Under the pieces are notes generated by a model, which was given only the letters and a program-made list of their open reading frames with translations, searched no databases and was not told the origin of the DNA. The position numbers and the translations under genes are program-made. Below, one piece after another: positions 18,316-26,771 of a stretch of DNA of 64,000 bases; within the stretch, counting starts at the first letter, position 1, and each line of letters opens with the position of its first letter. The stretch covers positions 186,001 through 250,000 of the forward strand of contig CADCNH010000001.1 of NCBI GenBank assembly GCA_902802755.1, read 5' to 3'. Source of the stretch: an uncultured Bacteroidota bacterium (GTDB lineage Bacteria > Bacteroidota > Bacteroidia > Bacteroidales > WCHB1-69).

Positions 18316-18385
18316 CCAATTGTATGACACAAAATAAGGGGGAAGACGGAGGGGTTGACACATTTTCAGATCAGGAGAAAGCATT

Positions 18386-18787
18386 ATGGTTATAGACAAT
18401 AAGATACTGGACAGCTTGACTGCTCAGGCCAAGGCATCGCCCCGGCTGCGGATGAATCTGAACTTTCATCAGAGTCTGGATGAGAAGTGCCACCGTTTTC
18501 TGAATGCCGTGGAACCGGGTGCCAACATCCCCATTCATCGACATCCGGAGAAAGAGGAGACATTTGTTGTGTTGCGTGGCAGGGTGCGTGTCATCACCTA
18601 CAACGACGACGGCACCATTATCGACGACATGGTCCTCGACCCATCGGAAGGCCGCTACGGCGTGAATGTAGGAAAGAATGTCTGGCACACCGTGGAAGCC
18701 CTGGAGCCGGGTTCCGTCATCTTCGAGTGCAAGGAAGGCCCCTATGTGCCGCATGAGGTGGAAGGGATTTTGGTGGTTGACAATTAG
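18386..18787 (+). CDS. WbuC family cupin-fold metalloprotein
   Basis: 133 residues. Opens with a conserved DNKILDSLTAQAKASPRLRMNLNFH block and continues into a small cupin barrel with the metal-ligand motif IPIHRHPEKEETFVVLRG; the second motif includes the His of NVWHTVEALEPGSVIFE. WbuC proteins are usually met in O-antigen or exopolysaccharide clusters; here the gene stands alone next to a pseudogene and an accessory island. Biochemical role unknown. Confidence 0.88.
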   Translation: MVIDNKILDSLTAQAKASPRLRMNLNFHQSLDEKCHRFLNAVEPGANIPIHRHPEKEETFVVLRGRVRVITYNDDGTIIDDMVLDPSEGRYGVNVGKNVWHTVEALEPGSVIFECKEGPYVPHEVEGILVVDN

Positions 18788-18837
18788 GCTTACTGCAATA
18801 TTTAAAAGTTGCTTAGATCATTAATAATAAATAGAAT

Positions 18838-19290
18838 ATGTATGCATTTAAGAAACATAAAATGATAGATGGCAAAAGGTATGGACCAACTGGCAACGGT
18901 TGGTACTATCAGCCCGCCGACTATCACGGGAAGGTGTGCAAAGCACACAGCAAGAAAGGGAAAAAAGCGAAAGAAAAAGAGCATGATGACAAAACGCATT
19001 GGGTGCTGACCAAAAGCCAACAATATGATGCCTTTTTGGAAGGGGAAATCGGAATGTTTATGGATAGCAATAATATGTTTTCAGTGCTTGACAATTGCAA
19101 TGTGGTTATGGGTGAAGATGGAGAGCGCATAGCCTTGTTTCCTGTTCCTCCAAAAGGAACTGTTGACTGGCATGGCTATCCTGTGTCGAGTGAAGAAAAG
19201 AAGCTTACTGATGAAATAATGGACAAATTCTGGGAAGCTGAAGCAATAACAATTAATGTATATTCACGTATGCTTCGTCGCGACATATGA
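18838..19290 (+). CDS. Hypothetical protein, gene 1 of candidate defence operon
   Basis: 150 residues, cytosolic. The N-terminal part is basic (AFKKHKMIDGKRYGPTGNGW, AHSKKGKKAKEKEHDDK) and could contact nucleic acid; the rest is mixed (WVLTKSQQYDAFLEGEIGMF, IALFPVPPKGTVDWHGYPV). No family recognised. Its stop codon overlaps the next start by 4 bases (ATGA), so the two products are probably made in a fixed ratio. No TAnnTTTG element was found just upstream, unlike most genes in the window. Confidence 0.7.
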   Translation: MYAFKKHKMIDGKRYGPTGNGWYYQPADYHGKVCKAHSKKGKKAKEKEHDDKTHWVLTKSQQYDAFLEGEIGMFMDSNNMFSVLDNCNVVMGEDGERIALFPVPPKGTVDWHGYPVSSEEKKLTDEIMDKFWEAEAITINVYSRMLRRDI

Positions 19291-20594
19291 AAACCATTAA
19301 ATTAAACTTTGATATTAAGGCTCTTGACTGCTATCTGTATGGCGGTAACATTTATTTCGTTATGCAGAATGGGAGTATTTTGTATGCCTCTTACCCAAAA
19401 ATCATATCTCGATTGGCCAGGAATTATGAGGAATCGGATTTTTCCTTCTTGAAGTTGGCTTTTCTTAGGAACGAATTCTATTATAGTCAGCCAAGTCGTA
19501 CCTTTTTGAAAGTTCCGGGGATGAAGGAGGTTCTTAAATGGCACTGGGAAAGACTGTCGAAAACCGAATTCACACTAACATACAAGGATATTGAGGATTT
19601 GCTTCAACCCCTGTGCGAATGGGAGTCGATTCCCCTCGACATGAGAATTTACGGGATGAGGATGTTTTTAGGTTGTAGGGCTGGTTTGTATGAAATAGTC
19701 ATTGATGCAGACAACAATGGGAGAAAGAAACTTCAGCGGTGTTTTGACAGCAAGGTGACATGCGTAAATGCCAAGTATGGAGAGCTGGTGGTGTCGGCTG
19801 ATACCGAAGGGCTCTACGCTGCAAGTATCGACATGGAGGGCAGCACACAAACGAAGGTTGATGAGACGAAAGCGGTGGAAAACCGTTCACTAAGAACCGT
19901 TTGGGCAGATACAGATTTGTTCAATTACTATGGTAAGGAGGAGTTTTCGTATATCTCTAATGAATATCAAGCGATACCTCAGAAGAAAGATAGATTCTGG
20001 GAGCGTCGAGAAACGAAAAAGATCACTCGCTTCGCCGCCAAAAAGCAACCGATGGAGTCGGTGATTGAGAATAGCGGCTTGAAGAAAGAGGAAATAGGTT
20101 ATTGTTTTAATAACTCAAGCAATGCATATGTTTTCTTGAAAAGTGGAAAACTACGTGTTTACACCTTAAAAGACAAACAATATGCTGAAAAAGATGGTTG
20201 GGGCGAAATAGAACTGCCGAAAAGAAGCAGGAAAGGCGTTGAAGAAGACTTGATGGACTACGGAAGGGTTATATCGGCTTTTTCAATACCTAAAGGAAAT
20301 GTGATGGAGTTCTTTGACAAGGTCTTGCTATTAAAGGACGGACATTCCTATGTAATAGAAGAGGAGCCAACCATCAGGACACGCTCATTCATGAATTCAA
20401 TCCGTTATCAAGATATCTTATCTGTAGCCAAAGAAGAGAAGGTGACGCTTCACGCCTTGGACACCTTGAATGTTTCAAGAAATGCCATAACTGGAAGAAA
20501 GCAGAGCGAAGCATCGCTTGTCGACGTGTTTGATGCTATAGGGCTGAAAAAGCAAGTAGATGGTCAAGAAGGTGATTTTGAGTTGCCGTTTTGA
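19287..20594 (+). CDS. Hypothetical beta-rich (propeller-like) protein, gene 2 of candidate defence operon
   Basis: 435 residues, no signal peptide or TM segment. Several stretches look like propeller blades or repeated beta-hairpins (CYLYGGNIYFVMQNGSILYAS, split as YGGNIYFVM and NGSILYAS; GMRMFLGCRAGLYEIVID; VTCVNAKYGELVVSADTEGL; NAYVFLKSGKLRVYTLKD; VLLLKDGHSYVIEEEP), with a Lys/Arg-rich middle (RFWERRETKKITRFAAKKQ). Such folds often serve as sensors or scaffolds, but this is inference from pattern only. Coupled to gene 1 by an ATGA overlap and followed by the HNH gene 41 bases later. Confidence 0.7.
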   Translation: MKTIKLNFDIKALDCYLYGGNIYFVMQNGSILYASYPKIISRLARNYEESDFSFLKLAFLRNEFYYSQPSRTFLKVPGMKEVLKWHWERLSKTEFTLTYKDIEDLLQPLCEWESIPLDMRIYGMRMFLGCRAGLYEIVIDADNNGRKKLQRCFDSKVTCVNAKYGELVVSADTEGLYAASIDMEGSTQTKVDETKAVENRSLRTVWADTDLFNYYGKEEFSYISNEYQAIPQKKDRFWERRETKKITRFAAKKQPMESVIENSGLKKEEIGYCFNNSSNAYVFLKSGKLRVYTLKDKQYAEKDGWGEIELPKRSRKGVEEDLMDYGRVISAFSIPKGNVMEFFDKVLLLKDGHSYVIEEEPTIRTRSFMNSIRYQDILSVAKEEKVTLHALDTLNVSRNAITGRKQSEASLVDVFDAIGLKKQVDGQEGDFELPF

Positions 20595-20635
20595 GATAAT
20601 TTGTATTAATAGAGCCAATAAAGAAGAATTCAGAT

Positions 20636-21748
20636 ATGAAAGAAATCAAGTATAATTGTTTTATATGTGGCAAACTGATTGAAGATGATAATGTTACCGT
20701 AGAGCATATCATTTTGAATGGTATTGGAGGGAAGCTGCGTTCAAAGAATTTGATTTGCAAAAAGTGCAATAATGAGTTGGGAAGTAGTTCGGATGTGGCT
20801 TTATCAAATAGCTTATCATTTTACACCGATATGCTGATGGTGAAGAAGGATAGGGATCACGACCATAACCAGGTAATGACGGATGAAGATGGTCACGAAA
20901 TTATTGTTGAAGAGGCAGGCAATAAATTAAAGCTGCGAAGATCATACATTGATAAAGAGATAATAGGCGATGAGAAGAGGTATCATATAGTAGTAAAAAA
21001 CAAAGATGAATTGAGAAAATACCTAGCCGGGCAGGTGAAAGCTGGAGAAATAACACAGGAACAAATGGATGAAGTGATGAGCAAGGCCCAGGTGACTAAA
21101 CAACGGCCAAAGCTTAACATTCAAACCTGTGTGCCGGAAGAGGCTTTCCCGAGTATAGTAAAGTCGGCAGTTGATTATTACATTGAATGCTTCCATAGAA
21201 ATGAAGACATCAAACATCTGATCCCTTATTTGAAAGGGAAAAAGGATTGTAAAGAGATACTGAATTTGGTGATCTTCGACCAATTGCCTTTCATTGAAAA
21301 TCCTAACGAGATAACCCACATGATTCATCTTGAAGGTTCGGCAAAAACTGGCGTTCTATATGCTCTGATGGAGTATTATAGTATTTACACTTATGTCGTT
21401 TTTCTCAAAGAAGATTATTCAGGGGCAGATGTCAACATAACCTATTGCTATGATGTAATTAATAATGTTGAGGTGAAAAGAGATTTCTCCTTGCCTGTTG
21501 ATCGTGCTTGGATTGTTAATTATATGAAAAACTTTGAGAACAGTAGAAAAGAATTGTTTGCTAAAACTGAAAATAGGGCAAACAAGATATTCGGAATATG
21601 TCAGGAGAGAGGAAGAGAAAAGCTGGTAAGCGATATTGTAAACAAAGCATTTGCAAAACATCCTGAAGGATGCCTGATTACACCAACAATATATGATCAG
21701 TTGGTGAATGATATTGTTGGAGGATTGGAAGAGTATTTGATTGATTAA
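20636..21748 (+). CDS. HNH_5-type endonuclease-like protein, gene 3 of candidate defence operon
   Basis: 370 residues. The N-terminus is a zinc-finger HNH module: Cys8 and Cys11 (CFIC), then VTVEHIILNGIGG with His24, and Cys41, Cys44 and Asn45 in LICKKCNNELGS, the layout of the HNH_5 family. The remaining 320 residues are unrecognised, mixed alpha/beta with charged helices (ELRKYLAGQVKAGEITQEQM). It may cut DNA or be a structural zinc domain. It lies 21 bases before the GHKL/nuclease gene, so both are probably in one transcript. Confidence 0.82.
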   Translation: MKEIKYNCFICGKLIEDDNVTVEHIILNGIGGKLRSKNLICKKCNNELGSSSDVALSNSLSFYTDMLMVKKDRDHDHNQVMTDEDGHEIIVEEAGNKLKLRRSYIDKEIIGDEKRYHIVVKNKDELRKYLAGQVKAGEITQEQMDEVMSKAQVTKQRPKLNIQTCVPEEAFPSIVKSAVDYYIECFHRNEDIKHLIPYLKGKKDCKEILNLVIFDQLPFIENPNEITHMIHLEGSAKTGVLYALMEYYSIYTYVVFLKEDYSGADVNITYCYDVINNVEVKRDFSLPVDRAWIVNYMKNFENSRKELFAKTENRANKIFGICQERGREKLVSDIVNKAFAKHPEGCLITPTIYDQLVNDIVGGLEEYLID

Positions 21749-21769
21749 GATTTTTATTGCTAGTTAAAT

Positions 21770-23761
21770 ATGAATAGTGCAACAGAATCAGTAGAAATCA
21801 CCTCAAAAGGTATCAGGAAAGTGCTGAACAAGTATACTCCGCAACGAGCCATTGCAGAATATATCTGGAACGGCTTTGATGCTCATGCCTCTGTGGTGAG
21901 AGTTTTAATAGAAAGTGAAACCACATATGACAGCATAGTTAAGGTTCGTGTTGTTGACAATGGGGATGGCATTGTATATGATTTGCTTCCTGTTGCCTTT
22001 AAAAAGTTCTATGAGTCACATAAGTCGGCAAAAGGAAATGTGGATAGCCGCTTTTCAAGAGGAAAGAACGGTTATGGCCGATTCACATTCTTTAAATTTG
22101 CTGATAATGTTGTATGGAACACTGTTTATAAAAATGATGATTTGTTTAAGTATAGCATAGACATAAACTCCCAAAAACTGACAGATTATCATGCATCTGA
22201 ACCTGAGATAACCTCAGAGACTGAAACTGGAACTGAGGTTGTTTTTACCAATATCAATAATGACGACTTGTCAACCCCTTGGGTAAAAGATAAGCTTATT
22301 CCGTATCTTCGAGCCGAATTTGCTTGGTATTTCAAAGTTTATCCAGAGAGAAAACTATATATTGACGACGAACTTTTGGATTGCTCATCAGTTATAGCTG
22401 ACAGCGAAATGTTTGATTTACCCATTCAACTTGAAGATGTTGACAATGAATTGTTTCATGTGTACTACTTCCAGTGGAATGTGAAACCACAAGATGAATA
22501 TTCCAGGTTTTATTTCATGAGTGTTAATGGTGATTTGAAATACCAAAAAACCACCCTATATAACAATAAAGGAGATTATTTCTGGCACAGTGTTTTGATA
22601 AAGAGCACGTTTTTCAACAGTTTGGCTGATATTGAAGACGATGATGAGCGCAATTTGTTTTCATCGTTGCCAGAACGCCGAGTTTTCAAATCCTTAAAAG
22701 ACGAACTTAATGATTATTTGGGTAAAAAGCGTCGTCCTTTTTTAAAAGCCAAAGCAGAGGTGTTGATTGGAGATTATGAATCGGAAAATCTTTTTTCTTT
22801 TATTGGTAAATCTCCATGGGAGATCGAGCGAAAGAGATATTTGCAATGTTTTATTAAGGAACTTTATGAGGTAGAACCTGCCGTATTTACGAAATTGAAT
22901 GCTGCCCAAAAGAAGATATTCATTCGCTTGCTTGACCAAGTGATGGATACGGATAACAACGAGAACCTGTTCAAAATTCTAGGTGAGCTAGTTGAGTTGG
23001 AAGAAGAAGACAAAAAAACGTTTGCTGCTATTTTACAGACCACAAAGCTTAAGAATGTAATAGCTACAATACAATTGATTGAAGACAGACTTGAGACCAT
23101 CAAAGCATTAAGGTTAATAAACTTTGACCGCACTTTGAAAGCTGGAGAGGTGAACCATCTACAGAAACTAATAGAATATCACTATTGGATTTTTGGAGAG
23201 GAGTATAGGTATGTTTGTGCCGAAGAGGTAAAATTCCAAGAAGCCTTGAATAGATACAGGTATATATTACATGACGTGACAGAAAAAGAATACGTGAACC
23301 ATCCTGACAAATATAAAGAAATGGACCTGTTTATCACTGGACAAGATTTTAAGAATAACAGCCCTTCAAATTTGGTGGTTGAAATAAAAAATCCTACCAA
23401 TGTCACTAATCTGAATATGGACCACTATACGCAGATTAACAAATATATGAATGTGATCAGAAATCAGAAAGGGTTTAATGATCCCAATACTTACTGGACC
23501 TTCTTACTTATTGGACTTGGAATAGATGATGTGGCAGAACAACAAATAAAAGATCCGAAGTCAGGATTGTGCATTGAAAAGGATAATTACCGCCTTTACA
23601 TGAAGACTTGGGCACAGGTGCTGAATGAAACAGAAGCAAGGCACAAGTATTTGAAAGAAAAACTGGAAAGTGTGAGAGACGACCTATCAACGATAGATAA
23701 TGCAGATAATATGGTTGAAAGAGTTATTAATAACACGGCTGCCGCCAAGGATGTCGTTTAG
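21770..23761 (+). CDS. GHKL ATPase fused to PD-(D/E)XK (Shedu-like) nuclease, gene 4 of candidate defence operon
   Basis: 663 residues. The N-terminal Bergerat-fold ATPase has its key boxes: N-box EYIWNGFDA (Glu30, Asn34, Asp37), G1 VVDNGDGI (Asp63) and G2 SRGKNGYGRFTFF (96-108), as in MutL, Hsp90 and prokaryotic MORC-like proteins. The C-terminal part begins around residue 465 with HYWIFGEEYRY and has a nuclease-like core: Asp519 (EMDLFITGQDF), Glu538 and Lys540 (LVVEIKNPT), resembling DUF4263/Shedu nucleases. This predicts an ATP-gated nuclease. Last gene of the operon. Confidence 0.85.
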   Translation: MNSATESVEITSKGIRKVLNKYTPQRAIAEYIWNGFDAHASVVRVLIESETTYDSIVKVRVVDNGDGIVYDLLPVAFKKFYESHKSAKGNVDSRFSRGKNGYGRFTFFKFADNVVWNTVYKNDDLFKYSIDINSQKLTDYHASEPEITSETETGTEVVFTNINNDDLSTPWVKDKLIPYLRAEFAWYFKVYPERKLYIDDELLDCSSVIADSEMFDLPIQLEDVDNELFHVYYFQWNVKPQDEYSRFYFMSVNGDLKYQKTTLYNNKGDYFWHSVLIKSTFFNSLADIEDDDERNLFSSLPERRVFKSLKDELNDYLGKKRRPFLKAKAEVLIGDYESENLFSFIGKSPWEIERKRYLQCFIKELYEVEPAVFTKLNAAQKKIFIRLLDQVMDTDNNENLFKILGELVELEEEDKKTFAAILQTTKLKNVIATIQLIEDRLETIKALRLINFDRTLKAGEVNHLQKLIEYHYWIFGEEYRYVCAEEVKFQEALNRYRYILHDVTEKEYVNHPDKYKEMDLFITGQDFKNNSPSNLVVEIKNPTNVTNLNMDHYTQINKYMNVIRNQKGFNDPNTYWTFLLIGLGIDDVAEQQIKDPKSGLCIEKDNYRLYMKTWAQVLNETEARHKYLKEKLESVRDDLSTIDNADNMVERVINNTAAAKDVV

Positions 23762-23822
23762 ATCTTTTTATCATTTTTTGTTGGTGTTAATCATAAATTA
23801 TTAGTTTGGAAAAAGAAGTCAA

Positions 23823-24168
23823 ATGTCGTTTGATCTCTGAAAATTGACTGAACAGCAGAAGGATACGATAAAAGAATTGTCGAAATACAGATTCAACAAT
23901 CGTATATCAACTGGCAATATCTACAATTGGCTCAAATATTATAAAGAGACAGAAGTTGATGATGCGCTGATTTTTTTTGTCGCATGTTGACTGTTATACG
24001 GAAGCCAATATCGTTGCTTCGCTTTATTGTAATATCAATCCCTTTGTTAAACTTGAGATATCAGCAAGACATTGCTATATATGCAAATGTCTGAGGCCGA
24101 AGTTAATCGCAATTTCAAGGATTTATTATCTAGAATTCGATAAAGGACAAAAGACCAAAATAATATAG
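23823..24168 (+). pseudogene. Frameshifted gene remnant after the defence operon
   Basis: One frame reads KLTEQQKDTIKELSKYRFN then ISTGNIYNWLKYYKETEVDD and ALIFF up to a run of eight T (23971-23978). The sense then continues in another frame as LSHVDCYTEANIVASLYCNI and NPFVKLEISARHCYICKC. Removing one T joins them. An in-frame TGA also precedes the first part, directly after an ATG at 23823. The product is not recognised. It may be a decayed fifth operon gene or a slip-controlled one; truncation of the 3' part favours decay. Confidence 0.6.
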
Positions 24169-24200
24169 GGCGCACCGTGCAATTTCTGCGAATGCGCCCT
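24167..24200. terminator. Hairpin terminator below the restriction gene
   Basis: An 8-bp GC-rich stem (AGGGCGCA / TGCGCCCT) about 75 bases beyond the restriction endonuclease stop on the minus strand. It also ends the plus-strand remnant. Confidence 0.6.
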
Positions 24201-24276
24201 CCTAGATTATTTTCTCACAACCTTTAATTGATACGAACAGCGGTCATGTAGCAAGCGTAAGAAGGCTAAAGATCTT

Positions 24277-24984
24277 CTACAAAAACCGTATGTAATGCAC
24301 AACTTTGTCGGCAAAATCCTCGTAGTCGTTGTGGACGACAGCGGAAGAGAAGTTTCCGTATTGCATAGGTGATTCACAGACTTTGAGATTCTGCTGCCGT
24401 TCGTAATAATGGACATAATCATATCTGTCGAAAACTTCTTCTTTGATTTCTGGCAGATGCACCACAAATAGTAACGTTTTAGTTGGCGTATGCACCGATG
24501 TCTGTATGTCATCTTTTGAGAGAGTCAGATATTTGGCTGAATTATGGACGGAAAACTCCTCCCATTTTTGAATAGTGCCGTCATTTTTATAATATGGCAG
24601 TTTGTCGGGAATGATAAAAATCTGGAAATAAGGGATGTTCGCGCAGCGGATGTTTGCCGTTTCACCCAACATGTTCTCGAAATAATTGTTGGAATTTTGT
24701 GAATAATTCTGCATCACAAATTTCACTCCAATTCCTGCAATAGGTTTGGAGTTCTTCAATATTGTGATATCCACGACTTTGTCGATGTACCGACCGTCTA
24801 ATTTCATTTCTTTGCCGTTACCTATCCCCAAAGACTGCACATAATAGCCAGCTCCCAAACGTTCTTTTAAATCTTTGGCGATAGCTCCGTGCAGAATTTT
24901 CAGTTTCTCATTACTGCGAGAACCTGTTTCAAGGAACTTTTTAAAAGAGTTCCCGACTACCGTTAGAAATTCTTGATTGTCCAT
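24277..24984 (-). CDS. Type II restriction endonuclease (putative)
   Basis: 235 residues, the cutting partner of the overlapping methyltransferase. A candidate active-site region is IDKVVDITILKNSKPIAGIGVKF, split as VVDITI (Asp72) and GIGVKF (Lys88): spacing and strand pattern fit a PD-(D/E)XK fold, although the middle acid of the canonical motif is not in the usual place. The following segment QNYSQNSNNYFENMLGETAN is typical of small type II enzymes that recognise a specific site. Start codon lies 44 bases inside the methyltransferase gene. Recognition site unknown. Confidence 0.78.
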   Translation of the reverse strand: MDNQEFLTVVGNSFKKFLETGSRSNEKLKILHGAIAKDLKERLGAGYYVQSLGIGNGKEMKLDGRYIDKVVDITILKNSKPIAGIGVKFVMQNYSQNSNNYFENMLGETANIRCANIPYFQIFIIPDKLPYYKNDGTIQKWEEFSVHNSAKYLTLSKDDIQTSVHTPTKTLLFVVHLPEIKEEVFDRYDYVHYYERQQNLKVCESPMQYGNFSSAVVHNDYEDFADKVVHYIRFL

Positions 24985-26395
24985 ATTTTTCAGATAATTT
25001 GTAATTCAAATATTGTTCTAAGTCTTTTGATGCGAATGTGTAATAGCCACCGCTTTTATAATTTTTCAGAAGCTTTACATAATTGATAAAATCCTCTGAA
25101 TAAACAAGTTGCTTGATTGTTTCAAATTCAATGTCGGTAAGGATGTATAGCCCACTGTAGATACCTGCCCCTTGTGGAACACACTCTAATTTGATGCTGC
25201 CTTTATCTTTAATAAGAGTATTTATAGCATATTTCACCTTTGAAACATCTTTCAGTGCTTGAGTTCTCCCAAAGAGGTACCAGAACTTATCATCTTCAAT
25301 ATCCCTGCTTTTGGAAAGCTTATCTTGGTGAGATAACAAATGATTATAAGCCTCGGTATTATTCATAAAATCCTTTAGAGGCAAAGGTTTTCCTTTTTTG
25401 TCGTATGGATAAATACACTTGCTCCATTTTCCCGTAGATGCCTTCAAAATATCAATGGTGCCTTCTGTGAAATCAAAGTCGCCGATGAAAACTTTGTCCG
25501 CAAGCGTGGCAAAGCCATTTTTCACAGATACGTATGGGTAACCGTATGTCGTCTTGATATTATTCAGAAGAGAAAGGTGTGTTTTTTTTGAAAAATAGAA
25601 GTTATTACCTATCTGAATGTCCGAATAAGAAAGTTTTTCCTGGAATTTCGCTTTAAGTTTTTCTCCATCAAAGGTATAATATTCTATATGACTGTTTTTC
25701 TTTGATTTTGAAAATCGTGAAATGAAAGTATATGTTGTAGCTTCAAATGGTTGAAAGTGTTCTAAATCAATCACACCAGACAAATTCTGATGTGTGTGAA
25801 TGTATTGACGAAGATGTGTTCCGGCCAAACTTCCTAACCATGAGCTCGGAGTAATCAAGCACATTAATCCGCCTTTTGCCAACATATTAAATCCAATCTC
25901 GAAAAAGACGATGAACAAATCCGTCATTCCTCCTTCAGCGAACTTGAATTTCTTTACGATTTCGTAACTTTCTTCGAGGTTATGGACACGCACATAAGGC
26001 GGATTACCGACCACATAATCCATTTTCGCATTGAAACGATCAACGGTTAGCGTGTCGGCATTGGTAATATCCCATTTCAATTTAGATATGCCATATTCTT
26101 CAACTACTTTGTTGAGATTTAGGATACATTTATCACATTCCGTGGCATCTAATTCTATACCATGGATATAGGTCTCCAATTCATGCTTCAACTTGGATAA
26201 ATCCTGTTTCTGGGTAAGAAAAGATGCGCAATATCGCCGCACAATTTCTGTGAGGAAAGCACCGTCACCGCAACTATTGTCAATGACGTGTTTTTTGAGG
26301 ATGGTTGGTTTATCGTATCCTCCAAAATCAAGGATCACCTTGACCAAATAATCGGGCGTATAGACCCGCCCGTGTTGTTTGACTGCCTTTGCCAT
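24941..26395 (-). CDS. N6-adenine DNA methyltransferase of a type II R-M system
   Basis: 484 residues. SAM-binding motif I is DNSCGDGAFLTE (39-50) and the catalytic motif IV is NPPY (131-134), the signature of N6-adenine methylases; motif order I then IV marks a gamma-type enzyme. The C-terminal half (FYFSKKTHLSLLNNI, LKNYKSGGYYTF) is the probable target-recognition region. Base composition is AT-rich relative to nearby core genes, in line with transfer. First gene of the pair; the nuclease overlaps its 3' end by 44 bases. Protects host DNA at the site the partner cuts. Confidence 0.93.
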   Translation of the reverse strand: MAKAVKQHGRVYTPDYLVKVILDFGGYDKPTILKKHVIDNSCGDGAFLTEIVRRYCASFLTQKQDLSKLKHELETYIHGIELDATECDKCILNLNKVVEEYGISKLKWDITNADTLTVDRFNAKMDYVVGNPPYVRVHNLEESYEIVKKFKFAEGGMTDLFIVFFEIGFNMLAKGGLMCLITPSSWLGSLAGTHLRQYIHTHQNLSGVIDLEHFQPFEATTYTFISRFSKSKKNSHIEYYTFDGEKLKAKFQEKLSYSDIQIGNNFYFSKKTHLSLLNNIKTTYGYPYVSVKNGFATLADKVFIGDFDFTEGTIDILKASTGKWSKCIYPYDKKGKPLPLKDFMNNTEAYNHLLSHQDKLSKSRDIEDDKFWYLFGRTQALKDVSKVKYAINTLIKDKGSIKLECVPQGAGIYSGLYILTDIEFETIKQLVYSEDFINYVKLLKNYKSGGYYTFASKDLEQYLNYKLSEKYGQSRISNGSRELF

Positions 26396-26477
26396 ACGCT
26401 TTCATTTTGGCGTTTGGCTTTTTATCGGAATTCGGGCAACCCTTCGGACAAAAAAACGTGGACTTTGACATTATCCA

Positions 26478-26598
26478 CATTCTGAGGCCGTGAGAATTGC
26501 CCGTTATACCAGATAAGCCAAAAGCCCACGCTTAGCGCAGGCATTTACTGACTTATTCGAGGTATAACTTTATCTAAAATTTCTCACGTTCCAGAATG
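26478..26598. other. 121-nt interrupted palindrome, predicted long RNA/DNA hairpin
   Basis: Paired blocks nest in order: CATTCTG/CAGAATG, CGTGAGAA/TTCTCACG, TTATACC/GGTATAA, ATAAG/CTTAT, GCC/GGC and CGC/GCG around a TTA tip. Bulges between blocks are unequal. It lies 83 bases upstream of the methyltransferase start, in the 376-bp spacer to the KilA-N gene. No ORF crosses it. Function unknown: leader RNA structure, a non-autonomous element, or a recombination site. Confidence 0.7.
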
Positions 26599-26771
26599 AT
26601 ACCGAATAAATAGCAAACGCTATGATTAATAATATGTTAGTTTACTTTATTTCTTCTATAGTTTGAATTTTGTTGATACTTCAATTTTTTACTGTCAAGG
26701 ATAGCTACAAACGCTATCTACTATTATTATATATGGTTGTTTTTAGTCTGTTTCTATATTCTATTATTGCG
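26599..26771. repeat. AT-rich spacer with two related small hairpins
   Basis: ATAGC-aaac-GCTAT (26610-26623) and GATAGC-tacaaac-GCTATC (26700-26718) share the sequence CAAACGCTAT about 93 bp apart. Nothing else is recognisable; no promoter consensus for the methyltransferase was found. Confidence 0.45.

Noticed and set aside
23977..24168. Independent 63-residue gene
   Set aside because: It continues the sense of the preceding frame after a T-tract frameshift, so it is annotated as part of one remnant.
26478..26598. Integron attC site
   Set aside because: Shape is similar, but the terminal RYYYAAC/GTTRRRY boxes are missing and no integrase or cassette array is seen.
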